Source: Entamoeba invadens IP1
Taxonomy: Eukaryota > Evosea > Mastigamoebida > Endamoebidae
Length of the DNA: 64,000 nt
Assembly: GCF_000330505.1 (NCBI RefSeq)
Contig: NW_004440453.1
Coordinates: 27,394 to 91,393, forward strand
Direction: 5' to 3'
Below the pieces are notes generated by a model. That model was not told where the DNA came from, did not search any database, and saw only the letters and a list, made by a program, of their open reading frames with translations. Shown piece by piece: positions 10,062 to 20,969 of this stretch; the stretch's first letter is position 1; every line of letters starts with the position of its first letter. Both the position numbers and the translations under genes were made by a program.

Positions 10062-11726
10062 CACGGTCTCCAGTTTTAGGGGGACCGAACACATAGGTTT
10101 GGGGTTTATTTTCTCAAAATCGTCGAGAAAACAAAAGAAAAATAAAAACAAGAGACAAAAGAAAAATAATAATTTTTATGATTTTCTTTTTTATAACACA
10201 ATTTTTTTTTGGTTTAGTAAAAAAGTGAGCAAAGCAAAATGTTGATTCTCTGATAACATAATATTGAGGGGGAAAATGTTATTTGTATGATAACTAAAAA
10301 TAAAAAACAACAAAATTGATGAAGGGAATCGGGGCAGTGTTGAAAAAATGGAATTTAAACATTTATTATAATAAGATCATTCGACGTAAAATTTGAGGAA
10401 AGAAATAACAAATTCAAATTGTGAATAGAGTTAAAACAAAGATAGTTTAAAATTATTAAAATAAATAGAATTGATTACTATAACTTTTATTGTTTTATTG
10501 TGTAAATTGCTATAAGTTCATTTTATTTAGCACAAATCGAAATTATTATTATTGATTAACATATTATTATTATTATAATTTTAAAAATAATTCAAACCTA
10601 ACCCACCATAAGCACAATTCAATTACTCTTTATTATTTTTTCATCCTTTTGAATTTAATTATCATTGATTTTCAAAAATTATGGGTTTATATATTATTAA
10701 ACTATAATAAAACAATAAAAGTATTAGACTATGATATATCAAATTATATTAAAATCCAAATCATATTATTGTAAATAAAAATGCGTGTTTGTTTATCCAA
10801 AAATGCATTTATTGTTACATTTCGACTTTATTGAAACAAACAAGTACCATTTTTTGTGTATTGTGTGGCATTGCTTGGTAATTGATTATTCCCGATTTTA
10901 TATTTAAAAAAAATACCATATTGTTTTATATCCTATTGTGCCCGATAAACAAAACAAAAGATTAATGATGATAATAACTATTTTTCACTCCATTAAAAAG
11001 TTACATAAAATGCGCTTATATAATATCATTATTTTTGTAAAACATTTTTTCACAAAAATAATTGTATAAATTATTACCCAAAAATGTTTGATAGATGGTT
11101 TTCTTTTTTACATTTCACAAGACAATATCAACATTTCCGATTTTCTGGGACAAAAAACAAAAACAACATCTCAAAAATGTAATAATTATTAAAAAGTGTT
11201 TAATTTAACAAAGATTATTTTTAAAAAAGCACATTTATTTCGAATTGTGTTGTTGTGACAAAACTAAATATTAATCACCATATTATGTCTCTTTTGGAAT
11301 CATAGATTGTTTCTCATTTGTAATTGATCAAATCCCAAAATATTAGTATAATCTTGGCCAAATCAAACATAATATTGTATAGTATATTTACTAAAAATAT
11401 AGTATTAAATTTCACTTTAAAAAATAATAATTTTTTATAGGTTTTGTCCATTCTCTCGTTTTTCCCATTGAAAAATGTAAAATTTTTTTAATTATTCACC
11501 AAATTATCATTTTGCCTCAAATTGCTTATTATTTTGCCATTTCTTTTATTCCTTTACAATTTTCCATAATCTTTATACTCTTTTTTTTTCTTGTTTTCCC
11601 CGAAAAAATAGAGAAAAAAAGTAACTTTAATCAATTTCTTACTAATGATTATTAAGAAATAAACCAAATTTTATTGAATTTTGGAAAACCTAAGTGTTCG
11701 ACCTCCCCCCATTTCTGGAGACCGTG
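10062..11726. mobile_element. Nested non-autonomous inverted-repeat element (1.67 kb)
   Basis: Inverted ends of about 37 bp begin CACGGTCTCCAG and continue with a run of Gs and then CGAACAC(A/T)TAGGTTT. The left end is at 10062 and the right end at 11726. They are directly flanked by a 7-bp repeat CAACTAC (10055-10061 and 11727-11733). The interior is A+T-rich without a recognisable transposase. It was inserted into the Polinton after that element, because the Polinton terminus and polymerase lie outside it on both sides. Confidence 0.75.
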
Positions 11727-11879
11727 CAACTACACAAGAATACTTGAAAAAGAATTTTCACAAATTTATTAAAACTTAAATTCGAAAAAATCCAAAATAA
11801 ATTTTGGATTGTTTCTAAATTAAAGATGGAATTATTAAAGCGGCATCTACTAAAATTTAAAATAAAGAATGTAGAAAAG

Positions 11880-14800
11880 AATTATTGAAAAAGATATTGA
11901 ATCCAGAAATGTTTATCTTGATTATAAAGAAAAATTAGAACAACACGTAGCGGCGCCTTTAGCGCAACCATTTTTAGAAATGTGTTTGATAAATTAAATA
12001 AAACTGATAAACAAACTTTTGGATTAATAAATAAAAAAACAACATTAATTAAAGATTTAGATGATGAAAAAGAACTTAATAACAAGAATTTAAAATGGTG
12101 TTTAAAACATAATACTGAAAAGGATGATGAAGCAATATCTCAAGAATATTTTAATTATGTTAATGATCAACTTAAGAATGAAAGAGAAAACAAAAATTAT
12201 GATAATATCAAAAATAATTTATAATGGAGTTTAAATAATAATATTGAACAAATAGATGAAGATGAAAACAGTAATCAAATTTATGATGAATATGAACCAT
12301 ACAAAAGATCAATAAATGATAATGAATATAAAACAGAAGGTGTAACATATGACGTAGAAAATAATATAATTCATGCTGATCTTAATTGTGGATTTGAAGA
12401 AAAATTAATATAAATTGGTATGATTAGACAGTTCTTTAATCAATTAATTGAAAAACTGGATTCAACAGCAAATTTAGTTTATAAATATAGATTTACTGAT
12501 ACCACTTGGAAGACATATATGTTAAATTCTAAAGAAAAAATAGATGAATTTCTTAAATCGATATCAAACGAAACTCTTGGATTATATAATCAATCTGAAA
12601 TTGAAAACAGTTCAGATTCTGCATTTTATGTTCAACATGAAGTTCCAGAACCTTAATTATTACAGAATTAATAATTACAGAATATGATTATAAAAATGAA
12701 ATTAATGAATATCGAAATAATGGTGCTGCATTCTTTGCTTATTATTATACTGAAGAATTTAAATATTTTTCTAAATATTTAAAAATGGCTCAAATATTTG
12801 ATTCTCTTAGTGTTGAAAACAAAATTAGACCTGAATTAAATAATAATTGTTTGATATATGCTTTACAACAAGCTAAAATAGATGAGAAAATTATTGATTT
12901 ATATTGTGTTCATTGTTATTCAAGATATCAGAAAATTAAATTGATAGATGAAGTTTCAAAATCATGTAATATTAGAATTCAAATAAAACGTGAAAAATTA
13001 AAGCGTAAAGATCATACTAATACAATAATGAAATATATAGGTTCAGATAATGAAGAAGGTACTGAAATTAGTATGTGTTTATNNNNNNNNNNNNNNNNNN
13101 NNNNNNNNNNNNNNNNNNNNNNNNNNNNNNNNNNNNNNNNNNNNNNNNNNNNNNNNNNNNNNNNNNNNNNNNNNNNNNNNNNCAAAGAAAGAAAGGAAAT
13201 TCATATTTAACTAAACCAGGAGCTAAATCTACTATAAAATTATCAGAACTTATTTTATATATTAGAGATAATAATGATTTTAAACCATATCCACTTAGTG
13301 ACGTTCTTCATTTACCATCTGATTTATCTGATTATGTTAAACAATCAATTGAATCATTGGATTATCTAGATTTTGAAGTTAAACCAATAACAATGGAAAA
13401 AATCAATAAAAAATTAAGTCCAAAAACTATATTTACTATGATGCAGATTTCGAAGATAGCACACAAGTAATTCATAAAGCATATTGTGTTGTATATTCTA
13501 ACGAAATTCATCTCAAATTTCATGTAAATATGGTGGCGAGTGTGTAGAAGACTTTTTATTTGATAAAGTTAATAATTCCGTTGTTTACTTTCATAATTCG
13601 AAATATGATTCGTGTTTCTTGGCAAAATATGGAATTGAGACATGTATTAAGAAATACGGTAAAACTATGAAAATGAAATTATATTATAATGGAAAAAGAA
13701 TTGTTTTGAAAGATAGTTATTCAATGATTTCAAATAAGTTATCAGATTTTCCTAAAATGTTTGATTTATCTAATATTCAAAAAGAATTATACCCTTATAA
13801 TTATTACACCATAGAATTAATTCAAAATAACGTTGGAATAATTTCAGAAGCTGGTGAATATGAATCTCAAAAATGGAATAAAAAACAATATAATTTATTT
13901 AAAGAGAATAAATCTATAATCAATAATTGTTTAGTTGATGAAGACAAGTTCGATATGAGATTATATTGTAAATTCTACTGTTGTCAAGACGTTAGAATAT
14001 TAAAAGAAGGTCATATTAAATTCAGAAATAATAATTTGAAAAGTTTAAATATAGATGTTGACAACTTTATTAGTATATCTGCTTTAGCTAATCACTATTT
14101 CAAATTACATGTTTACACACAAATTCCAAACTTAATGCAATATTCTGGGAAAGTTAGAGAATTTATACAGGGTGAAATATATGGAGGTAGAAATATGTGT
14201 AGAGATAATACAAACCAACGTGTTACTAAAGATTTATATGATTATAACACATGTTCGTTATATCCTAGTGCTATACATAGGTTAAAACTAGCAACTGGAA
14301 AACCTATATTAATCGCTCAAGAATCATGTAATAAAACTATATTAAACCACTTAATGTTAGAACAACAATTAGAACCAACAAATGAACGTTATATTTCAGC
14401 ATTTATTGTAGATATTGAAATAACCAAGGGTAACAAACATTTACACTTCCCAATTATAACTAAGAAAGATAAAAAAGGTAATCGTAATGTTAATGAATGT
14501 TGTACAATGGGAGTAGATAATATTATGCTTGAAGATATGATTAAATTTCAACAAATAGAGTTTAATATTATTAGAAGATATTATTGGACTGGATGTAAAT
14601 CTAATGTGTTTAGTAACGAGATTGAAAAGATATACAATTTAAGATCCAAACTTAAAAAAGAAGGTAATCCGTTACAAAATAATAATAAATTATTGATGAA
14701 TTCATCATATGGTAAAACGATTCAAAAACCAATTAAAAATGACTTGGTTTACAAATATATCAATAATAAAGGAAAATGTGATTCAGATAGATATCTTAAA

Positions 14801-15388
14801 AAGAACTTTACATTAGTTAGATCTATGTATGACATATCAAATAATATCAGATGTTTTGAAACAAATAAATCATTTGATGACTTCTATGTTCCAAATCTCA
14901 TTGGTGTACAAATATTAAGTATGAGTAAGAGAATAATGAATGAAGTTATGTGTTTAGCAGAAGATTTAAATATAGATATATATTATCAAGATACTGATTC
15001 AGTGCATATAGACAAAAATAAGATTGAATCGTTAGAACAAAAATATAAAGAAATATATGGTAAAACATTAAGAGGAGGTGAATTAGAACAATTCCATCCA
15101 GATTTTGATGAATTATCTGGGAATGTATATTCAAAAGAATCTTACTTCTTAGGTAAGAAAGCTTATATAGATGTATTAACAAACGATAAACAAAAACATG
15201 CTTTACATATGAGAATGAAAGGTATTCCAAACAATTTATTGGAAAATAATGAAAATCCAATTGAATTATATAAGAAACTCTACACAGGAGAATCTTATAC
15301 ATTTAACTTACTAGAATTAAAACCTAGTTTCGAATTTGGTAAGACATTTGATATTAAAACAAGAGAGAACTTTACTAGAAAAATTTAA
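11880..15388 (+). pseudogene. Protein-primed family B DNA polymerase (Polinton pPolB), decayed
   Basis: One polymerase gene can be followed through several frames. The N-terminal part (about 11880-12656) has in-frame TAA codons at about 12222 and 12413. A second part runs through the N gap (13083-13182). The exonuclease region shows DFE (13446-13454, Exo I) and FHNSKYD (about 13589-13609, Exo II). The largest open piece, to 15388, carries motif A YDYNTCSLYPS (14237-14269), motif B NNNKLLMNSSYGKT (about 14680-14718) and motif C YYQDTDS (about 14984-15001). These are the family B catalytic motifs, with the spacing of protein-primed enzymes. An active enzyme would copy the transposon from a protein primer. 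Repeated stops and frameshifts show that this copy is dead. Confidence 0.85.
13083..13182. other. Assembly gap (100 N)
   Basis: Exactly 100 N bases inside the Polinton polymerase pseudogene. The true length is unknown, so part of the polymerase N-terminal region is missing. Confidence 0.99.
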
Positions 15389-15661
15389 TTCTGAATGAAG
15401 ACAACTTATACTTAACCAATTATTTACTAGACTTTTATATGTTCCCAGCATATATTAGTCTTATTTTTTGATTTGAAATCATTTGAAATCATTTGAGATT
15501 ATTTTATAAAAATAAAATTAAAAATAATTAATTTGAAATAATCTTATAAAGTATGACAACATCTGATAACCTCTGAGAAATACTAAAAATATATAAAATA
15601 ATATGAGAGTTTATATGAATTGTTCTAAAAATTTATCTATATTTTTACATTCAGATTCTGA

Positions 15662-15976
15662 TTAAAAATTAATCAGATTCTGCATGAGTTTCTCGTCAAC
15701 ATGTTTGGTAGAATTATTATTTTCATGATATTTCCTTAGTGGTTTATTACTAAATGTCATTCCTTTATGATTATTATCTTTGATACTATATCTAACCCAA
15801 TCGTCACTATATTTACTACCTCTAGGTTTGATTAATTTGAAAGTGTCGTTCTTAATTTGAAATAACTCTTTGAATTCAACTCTATAGTATAAATCAACTT
15901 CTTGATTATTTATATCTGTAATATGAACAAGTTTCTTTTTAATAGCTTTAATAATACGTTCAATAGTAGTTGTCAT
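15662..15976 (-). CDS. Small basic ORF inside the Polinton
   Basis: A 104-codon frame with an ATG at 15976 reads MTTTIERIIKAIKKKLVHI and ends LMQNLINF. It lies between the polymerase and the right inverted repeat, transcribed opposite to the polymerase. The protein is basic and hydrophilic, with no membrane segment, Cys cluster or recognisable catalytic motif. Small unassigned ORFs are common in Polintons, but the family was not recognised. The frame is intact, unlike the polymerase. Confidence 0.5.
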   Translation of the reverse strand: MTTTIERIIKAIKKKLVHITDINNQEVDLYYRVEFKELFQIKNDTFKLIKPRGSKYSDDWVRYSIKDNNHKGMTFSNKPLRKYHENNNSTKHVDEKLMQNLINF

Positions 15977-16002
15977 TTTAGACTTACAAAAAATTGAATT
16001 AT

Positions 16003-16129
16003 TACTTTAAAATAATAGCTAAAAAATAACTTTAAAATAATTAAACCTAAACAACGGAGCGAAGCGACGAAATTGTGAGGATTGAGTGTTCCCGAAGGGT
16101 GTCCAAAATCGGCACAATTTATATACTAC
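16003..16129 (-). repeat. Right terminal inverted repeat of the Polinton
   Basis: Inverse counterpart of 9903-10029. It contains GGAGCGAAGCGACGAAA, TTCCCGAAGGGTGTCC and ends ATTTATATACTAC at 16129. Confidence 0.85.
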
Positions 16130-16230
16130 TACATAAAGAAGAAAAGTAAAACTTAAATCAAGGCAATTTCAAAATTAAACAAAAACACTGTTTTTATTAA
16201 ATTTATTTTATAAATGAAAAAAAGTTCTTT

Positions 16231-16422
16231 TTAGTAAAAAGAATCAAAAAGAATTATGGTGTGACTTTTTCCCCACTCTTTAGTTTTTTTAGTTAAAATA
16301 AAATAAAAGTTAGCCTTTAAAGTTGATTCATTTTCAAAACAAATAAATGGACAAAGAAGACGATCGATTGCTCTAAAATATACTTTTTGTAAACGAAACC
16401 GTTTTTTCCACTTTCCCTCCAT
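16231..16422 (-). CDS. Short unassigned ORF
   Basis: A 63-codon frame from ATG 16422 starts MEGKWKKRFRLQKVYFRAI and ends ILFDSFY. It is divergent from the ORF starting at 16483, with only 60 bp between the starts. Its composition is slightly richer in G+C than the flanks. No family, signal peptide or membrane helix was recognised. It may be a small gene, an exon of something longer, or chance. Confidence 0.3.
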   Translation of the reverse strand: MEGKWKKRFRLQKVYFRAIDRLLCPFICFENESTLKANFYFILTKKTKEWGKSHTIILFDSFY

Positions 16423-16482
16423 TTTTGTGTTTTAACAAAATTTCTACTAAAATAGTATGAGTTCAAACTAAAAAATTGAAAT

Positions 16483-16716
16483 ATGAACAAGACGGTAAAT
16501 TTTGCGTTGTGTCACCATGGATATGACATCGGAGTCTTTGGTTTGTGTAAAAATCAACCAAGATGGTTCTGTGAGTATATGATTCAAGAAGTCGAAGAAG
16601 ATGATGTTTATGATAAAGGTATAAAAATTAAACTTGAGGAACAATTTAATATCAAAAAGTGGTTGAAGAGAAGTGGGAGAGAAATGGAAGATGTAACTGT
16701 TACGAATAAGGCATGA
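16483..16716 (+). CDS. Short unassigned ORF with a Cys/His cluster
   Basis: A 77-codon frame from ATG 16483 encodes MNKTVNFALCHHGYDIGVF, then GLCKNQPRWFCEYMIQ, then a charged helical tail ending in TVTNKA. The Cys/His/Trp spacing and higher G+C suggest true coding. No known domain was identified. A strong hairpin lies about 50 bp after its stop. Confidence 0.45.
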   Translation: MNKTVNFALCHHGYDIGVFGLCKNQPRWFCEYMIQEVEEDDVYDKGIKIKLEEQFNIKKWLKRSGREMEDVTVTNKA

Positions 16717-16767
16717 GATAAAAGAAATAATGAGTTTTTTTATGAGGAGACTTTAAAAAATATCGAA

Positions 16768-16796
16768 TATGCAACAATATGCGTTATTGTTGCATA
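16768..16796. terminator. Strong hairpin downstream of the 16483 ORF
   Basis: TATGCAACAATA (16768-16779) and TATTGTTGCATA (16785-16796) form a perfect 12-bp stem with a 5-base loop (TGCGT). Its position about 50 bp after a stop codon suggests a 3'-UTR structure, but any role in 3'-end formation is inference. Confidence 0.4.
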
Positions 16797-17348
16797 CTGT
16801 AAATGAATTGTGTTGTTAATCTACTTTAAATTTTTATTTTTCTTTTATAATAAATAAAAAAAAGAAACAACATAATAAATTAAATTTTTGAATCTTTTTT
16901 CCAAATCTTTTTAAAACATTTTGAAAATAACGTTATTCTTTTATTTTTAGAATTATTTTAATCAGTCACCCCATTTTTGTTCATTTTTAAATACTTTTAC
17001 GTTTAAATATACAATAAAAGTGTCAACATAACCAATGATTTTGTTATAGAAAACTCTTTATTAAGAAAAACACACTTTCTGTGTTTACCTGAAAACTAGT
17101 GAATATTCAATAGTTGATACATGTACATCGAGTATTAAAACGTTTTGTTCGATGACGAATCAACATGTTTGCATTTGATAAAGGGTGTTGTTTCGTCACA
17201 ATTTACACGTTTAATAAATGTAAAGTGTTATAAATTACCATAATCTTGTATTATAATTGACTATAAATTTTACTGTTAAAAAATAAATCTTTATTTTAAT
17301 TCATAATGATCTTTTGTTAAAATAAAATTAAAAAAGAAAACCCCGTTA
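16797..17348. other. A+T-rich intergenic DNA
   Basis: No genes, RNA genes or repeats seen. Confidence 0.5.
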
Positions 17349-19389
17349 TTAAAACAAAAGTATAACCATCTTCATAGCTCCGTTGCACTTTGCCGAAGTT
17401 TTATTAAGCGTTAACGCATCTTTGCATTTACTGCATGAATCTTTTCCATCACAAAGTCCACATCCACTAATATGTCTCTCACAATGCACACAAGCTCCCC
17501 ATGATGTCGTGTAATAACCTTCTTTGGAAACACATTTACCTCCCTTAGCTTCAAAATACTCCGCATTACACACAGAGCATTTCTCTGTACTACACGAAGA
17601 ACAGAATTCGTTCGATTTGTCTTTGCATGGATCTCAAGTCTGAATTTTTGTGTAGTAAACATATCCTTCAATGCACACACATATTCCATCAACAGGAGTT
17701 TCCTTAAAGAAATTTTCAACAGCACATTTAACACACTTAGTTTAGTCTTCACATGCTTTGCAATTTTTCGAACACATCAAACAGCTTTCTCAACTTAAAT
17801 AATACCCATCATTACATCCTTCGCACTTCTTCCCTTGAACTGGCTTGCGGTTTACATCAATGCATTTTTCACAGTCCATTTCACTTGTACAATTCTCACA
17901 TTTATTGTCACATTGTTAACATTTATTTTCTTTGGTGTCCAAGTAATACACTTTGATACACTTTTCACATGTAAAACCAGTTCTAAAAGTTGATGGATCA
18001 CAAACAATGCAATGCTCTTTATCAGTGCAAACATTACAATTATCAGCGCAAGGTTCACATTTGCCATTGGAGTCCAAAAACATGTTAGTGTCTTTACATG
18101 TGGTACAATTTGTTGTTGGTTCTTTAATTTATCAACACACTCGGTACAATGGACGTAAATGCAGTTGTCATAGTCACAATTGCCTTTGCAAACCTTTCGA
18201 TCATTGGGGCAAGCAACACATGTATTGGTATTTGGATCAAGGTAAACACCATTATCACATTCACAGTTTGGTATTCGTTTACCGTTCTTACAACCCAAAC
18301 ATTCTATATTTCCATCTTTAATTTGACACCCATTGCAAAATATTCTCGATATTTTTCAAGGTTAGTCATCTTTTTACAATTGGTAACTGTTGAAGCATTC
18401 GGTCGATAATATCCACTTTTACACATACAATTTTTAGTCACGTCTCTGTTGTTTTTCGCGCACTTTATTTCAGTTTTATCAGTAGTTTGTGTTCCGTACA
18501 TGTAACTTCTTCTCAGTATTGGATTGCATTTACTTCCAGGATTGGTGGTCTCGTTATATGCAGGTACCAGCTCTTCAAAAAAAGAGTTGACTCCTTTGTA
18601 CTTACAGAACTTATATGTTGTATCATAAGTATCAACAATTGCTATAATATTGTCAATTGGAGTTAATATGCATTTTCCATTCAACAAAACACCATTAGGG
18701 TTGCCATTGTTAAAACCGCATTTGTAACAAGTCACGCCATCATCGGCACATTGTGCTCAATTTGCTTCTTTTTTAACACATTCTTTAGATAATAGAATGT
18801 ACCCAACATCACACTTCAAACAGTTGTCCCCATTTTGTCTTAAACAACTTTCAAGTTCTTTTTGTTCAAGTTGACAATGGAGATTTACAGTATCCATAGT
18901 CTTGTTACTAAAGCATTTCAAACATACTTGTTTGCCATCTTTTAAATCCAGAAAGAGCACAAGACGTTTTATCAAAAATTTCTTCTTCATTTGGAGCATC
19001 TTCACACTCATCTAAATTTACTTTTGTTACATTTACTGAATCAAAAGTACTCACACATTGTTTGCAAGTGTCAAAAGTGTCTTTAAAAGAACAAGTACAA
19101 GCACCTGTTGAACTACATTTATTACATCCATAATCACAAAATTTGCATTCAGCACCACTTATATATACATAAGGATCATTATCTTTACAATTTATTGTAT
19201 CATAAACACACTTTCCATTCTCGAGTTTAAAGTAACTATTTTCACACTCAATACAATTGATAGTATCAGTCGGATTTCCATTATGATCGAGTATTCTTTT
19301 GAACTTTTTGCAGTTGGGATAAGTTGTTCTCGGTTCTTTGTCTTCAAGTTTCAAAAAAGGATCTGAGTTTGCCAAAAGGTTAAAAGCAT
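17349..19389 (-). pseudogene. Cys-rich (CxxC repeat) surface protein, decayed
   Basis: Read from about 19389 down to 17349, one protein rich in CxxC pairs appears through several frames. Blocks include CIECENSYFKLENGKC, CDYGCNKCSSTGACTC, NCLKCDVGYILLSKEC, CDNGVYLDPNTNTCVACP and CEKCIDVNRKPVQGKKC. This furin-like/CxxC pattern is typical of Entamoeba surface proteins such as the Igl lectin subunit and transmembrane-kinase ectodomains. A likely ATG (19389) opens a short hydrophobic leader but is out of frame with the body. Five in-frame stops can be seen between Cys blocks (three TGA, two TAA), with several frameshifts, for example near 18990, 18330 and 18110. The 3' end has a short hydrophobic tail, MVILLF. 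It is certainly a pseudogene; the exact family is unsure. Confidence 0.8.
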
Positions 19390-20944
19390 TTGTTTAATTC
19401 AGTTTCATATTTTGTCAATAGAAACGAATTTTATTTGCGCTATTATTAGTATAATAATTTTTTTTGTTAATCAACTTAAGTTTTTTATGTCATCTTTTTT
19501 TATTTAAAAGACTCAACAAAAAATAATTCAAATCATTAATAATACATGTTTTTTGAAACTAATTTGTAATTATAAATGTAGTTTAAAACAACTTTTCATT
19601 TTTTGTTTGGGGTCCAAATTTATCACATAATAAAAATGGAAATTGTTCATTGATAAAGTATTTTAAACAAAAATATGTAATCATTTACAGTGTTGCAGGT
19701 TTTGATATTTTTATTGTGGTAATTGTTGTGGTTCATAACTAAAAATTATACATGGTTAACCCTTCCAATACTAGAAATATTATTGTTATAACACATATAC
19801 GGATGAATATAAACTTAAATTTGTAAACTAAAAGTTATTCTAAATTAAACAGTATTTATTTTTAATATTATAGTTTTCAGTTCTGGTTTGATGTAACATT
19901 TATAATATATAAAAAGTTTGCACGTTTTATTTTTTGTATGTTATATAAATTAAAAGTCTAACACAGTCGTGTCATACATATTAGTTATTATATTGATTTA
20001 ATAATACTGTAGAGTAATTTATATATGGGTTCTTTTTTAAAAAATTTGAAAAGGTAGTAATGTTATTCATATACATTTAATTTTGTGTAATGAAAACGAT
20101 TTTTTTTAAAACGATAGTTAAGAAGAAAAAAATCGTAAATATATCTCGTATACATATGATTCTCAACAAAAGTTCATAAAGTGAGAACGCTAAACATCAG
20201 TGTGGTTGCACAACTAATATCAAAATATTTGATTATTTGTTACATATATTATAATTCAATAAAATGTCAACTTTTTTACAAAATAGTTACAAAACAACAA
20301 AACATTTACAATACAAACTAAATTAAAATAATTCCTTTTGGAATTTTCAAAGTATGACGTATCCCTTGTTTTTCAATGAAAGAATTTTTATCAGAATTTT
20401 ATTTGATATGTTATTTATTTTAAAACCCTGTTTTTAAAAAAACTTATAATGTATAGTTTATTATACTATATACAAATTTTTGATATAAAAAGAAAAAAAA
20501 TATTAAACTTGAAAATAAAATAATTACAGGAAAAGTCGTCAAGTTTTCCTTACAAAAAAAGTGAACATTTTTCAACAAAAAACGTTTTTAGGTTAAAATT
20601 TACAATTAATTTGTTGTAAATTAAACTGTTTTTTACTTTTAATTTTGTTTCCTGGTATTCCCCATGGTTGTAAAAAGTTTAAAGCGTTTTTTGCATTATT
20701 TCTTTCTAATATACACTTTAAATGAATAAGATAAAAATAAGATTACATTTTTTGGAAATTTTTAGTACCAGAAGGATTAAAAATATAGTTATTATTTTTA
20801 TTAATATAACCACTTTTTTAATAATACTTGATATCCATGTATATTTGACAACAATATAATTATTAAAACTAAAATTGAATGGAATTATTAAAAAAGTTAA
20901 TTTGTAAATATTAGTCTCAACAATTGTTTTTAATTGTTTTGATT
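19390..20944. other. A+T-rich intergenic DNA (1.5 kb)
   Basis: Long homopolymer-rich DNA with no credible open frame, RNA gene or inverted-repeat element. Confidence 0.55.
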
Positions 20945-20969
20945 AACACGTTCAAAATAGAAACGTTAT
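20945..20969 (+). repeat. 25-bp repeat, left copy at the hAT insertion
   Basis: The sequence starting AACACGTTCAAAATAG is repeated with two changes at 23296-23320 on the other side of the hAT element. It was probably a local tandem repeat already present at the target. Confidence 0.75.

Larger units (their letters stand above)
9903..16129. mobile_element. Relic Maverick/Polinton element (6.2 kb)
   Basis: The element is bounded by inverted repeats of roughly 130 bp (9903-10029 and 16003-16129) sharing GTAGTATATAAAT, TGCCGATTT, GGACACCCTTCGGGAA and TTTCGTCGCTTCGCTCC. Between them lies a decayed protein-primed family B DNA polymerase, the hallmark Polinton gene, plus a small minus-strand ORF. 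Full Polintons are usually 15-20 kb and also encode integrase, ATPase, protease and capsid proteins. None were seen, so this is an internally deleted copy. A separate inverted-repeat element is nested at 10062-11726 and an N gap lies inside. No convincing 6-bp target duplication was found. Confidence 0.8.

Noticed and set aside
10051..10245. Plus-strand 64-codon frame near the left Polinton end
   Set aside because: It runs across the boundary and inverted repeat of the nested element, and its sequence is low-complexity Lys/Asn/Phe.
17349..19389. Stop-codon reassignment (TAA/TGA read as sense) to explain in-frame stops
   Set aside because: Frameshifts accompany the stops, while intact genes nearby (7720, 44309-45890) use normal stops. 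Pseudogene decay is simpler.
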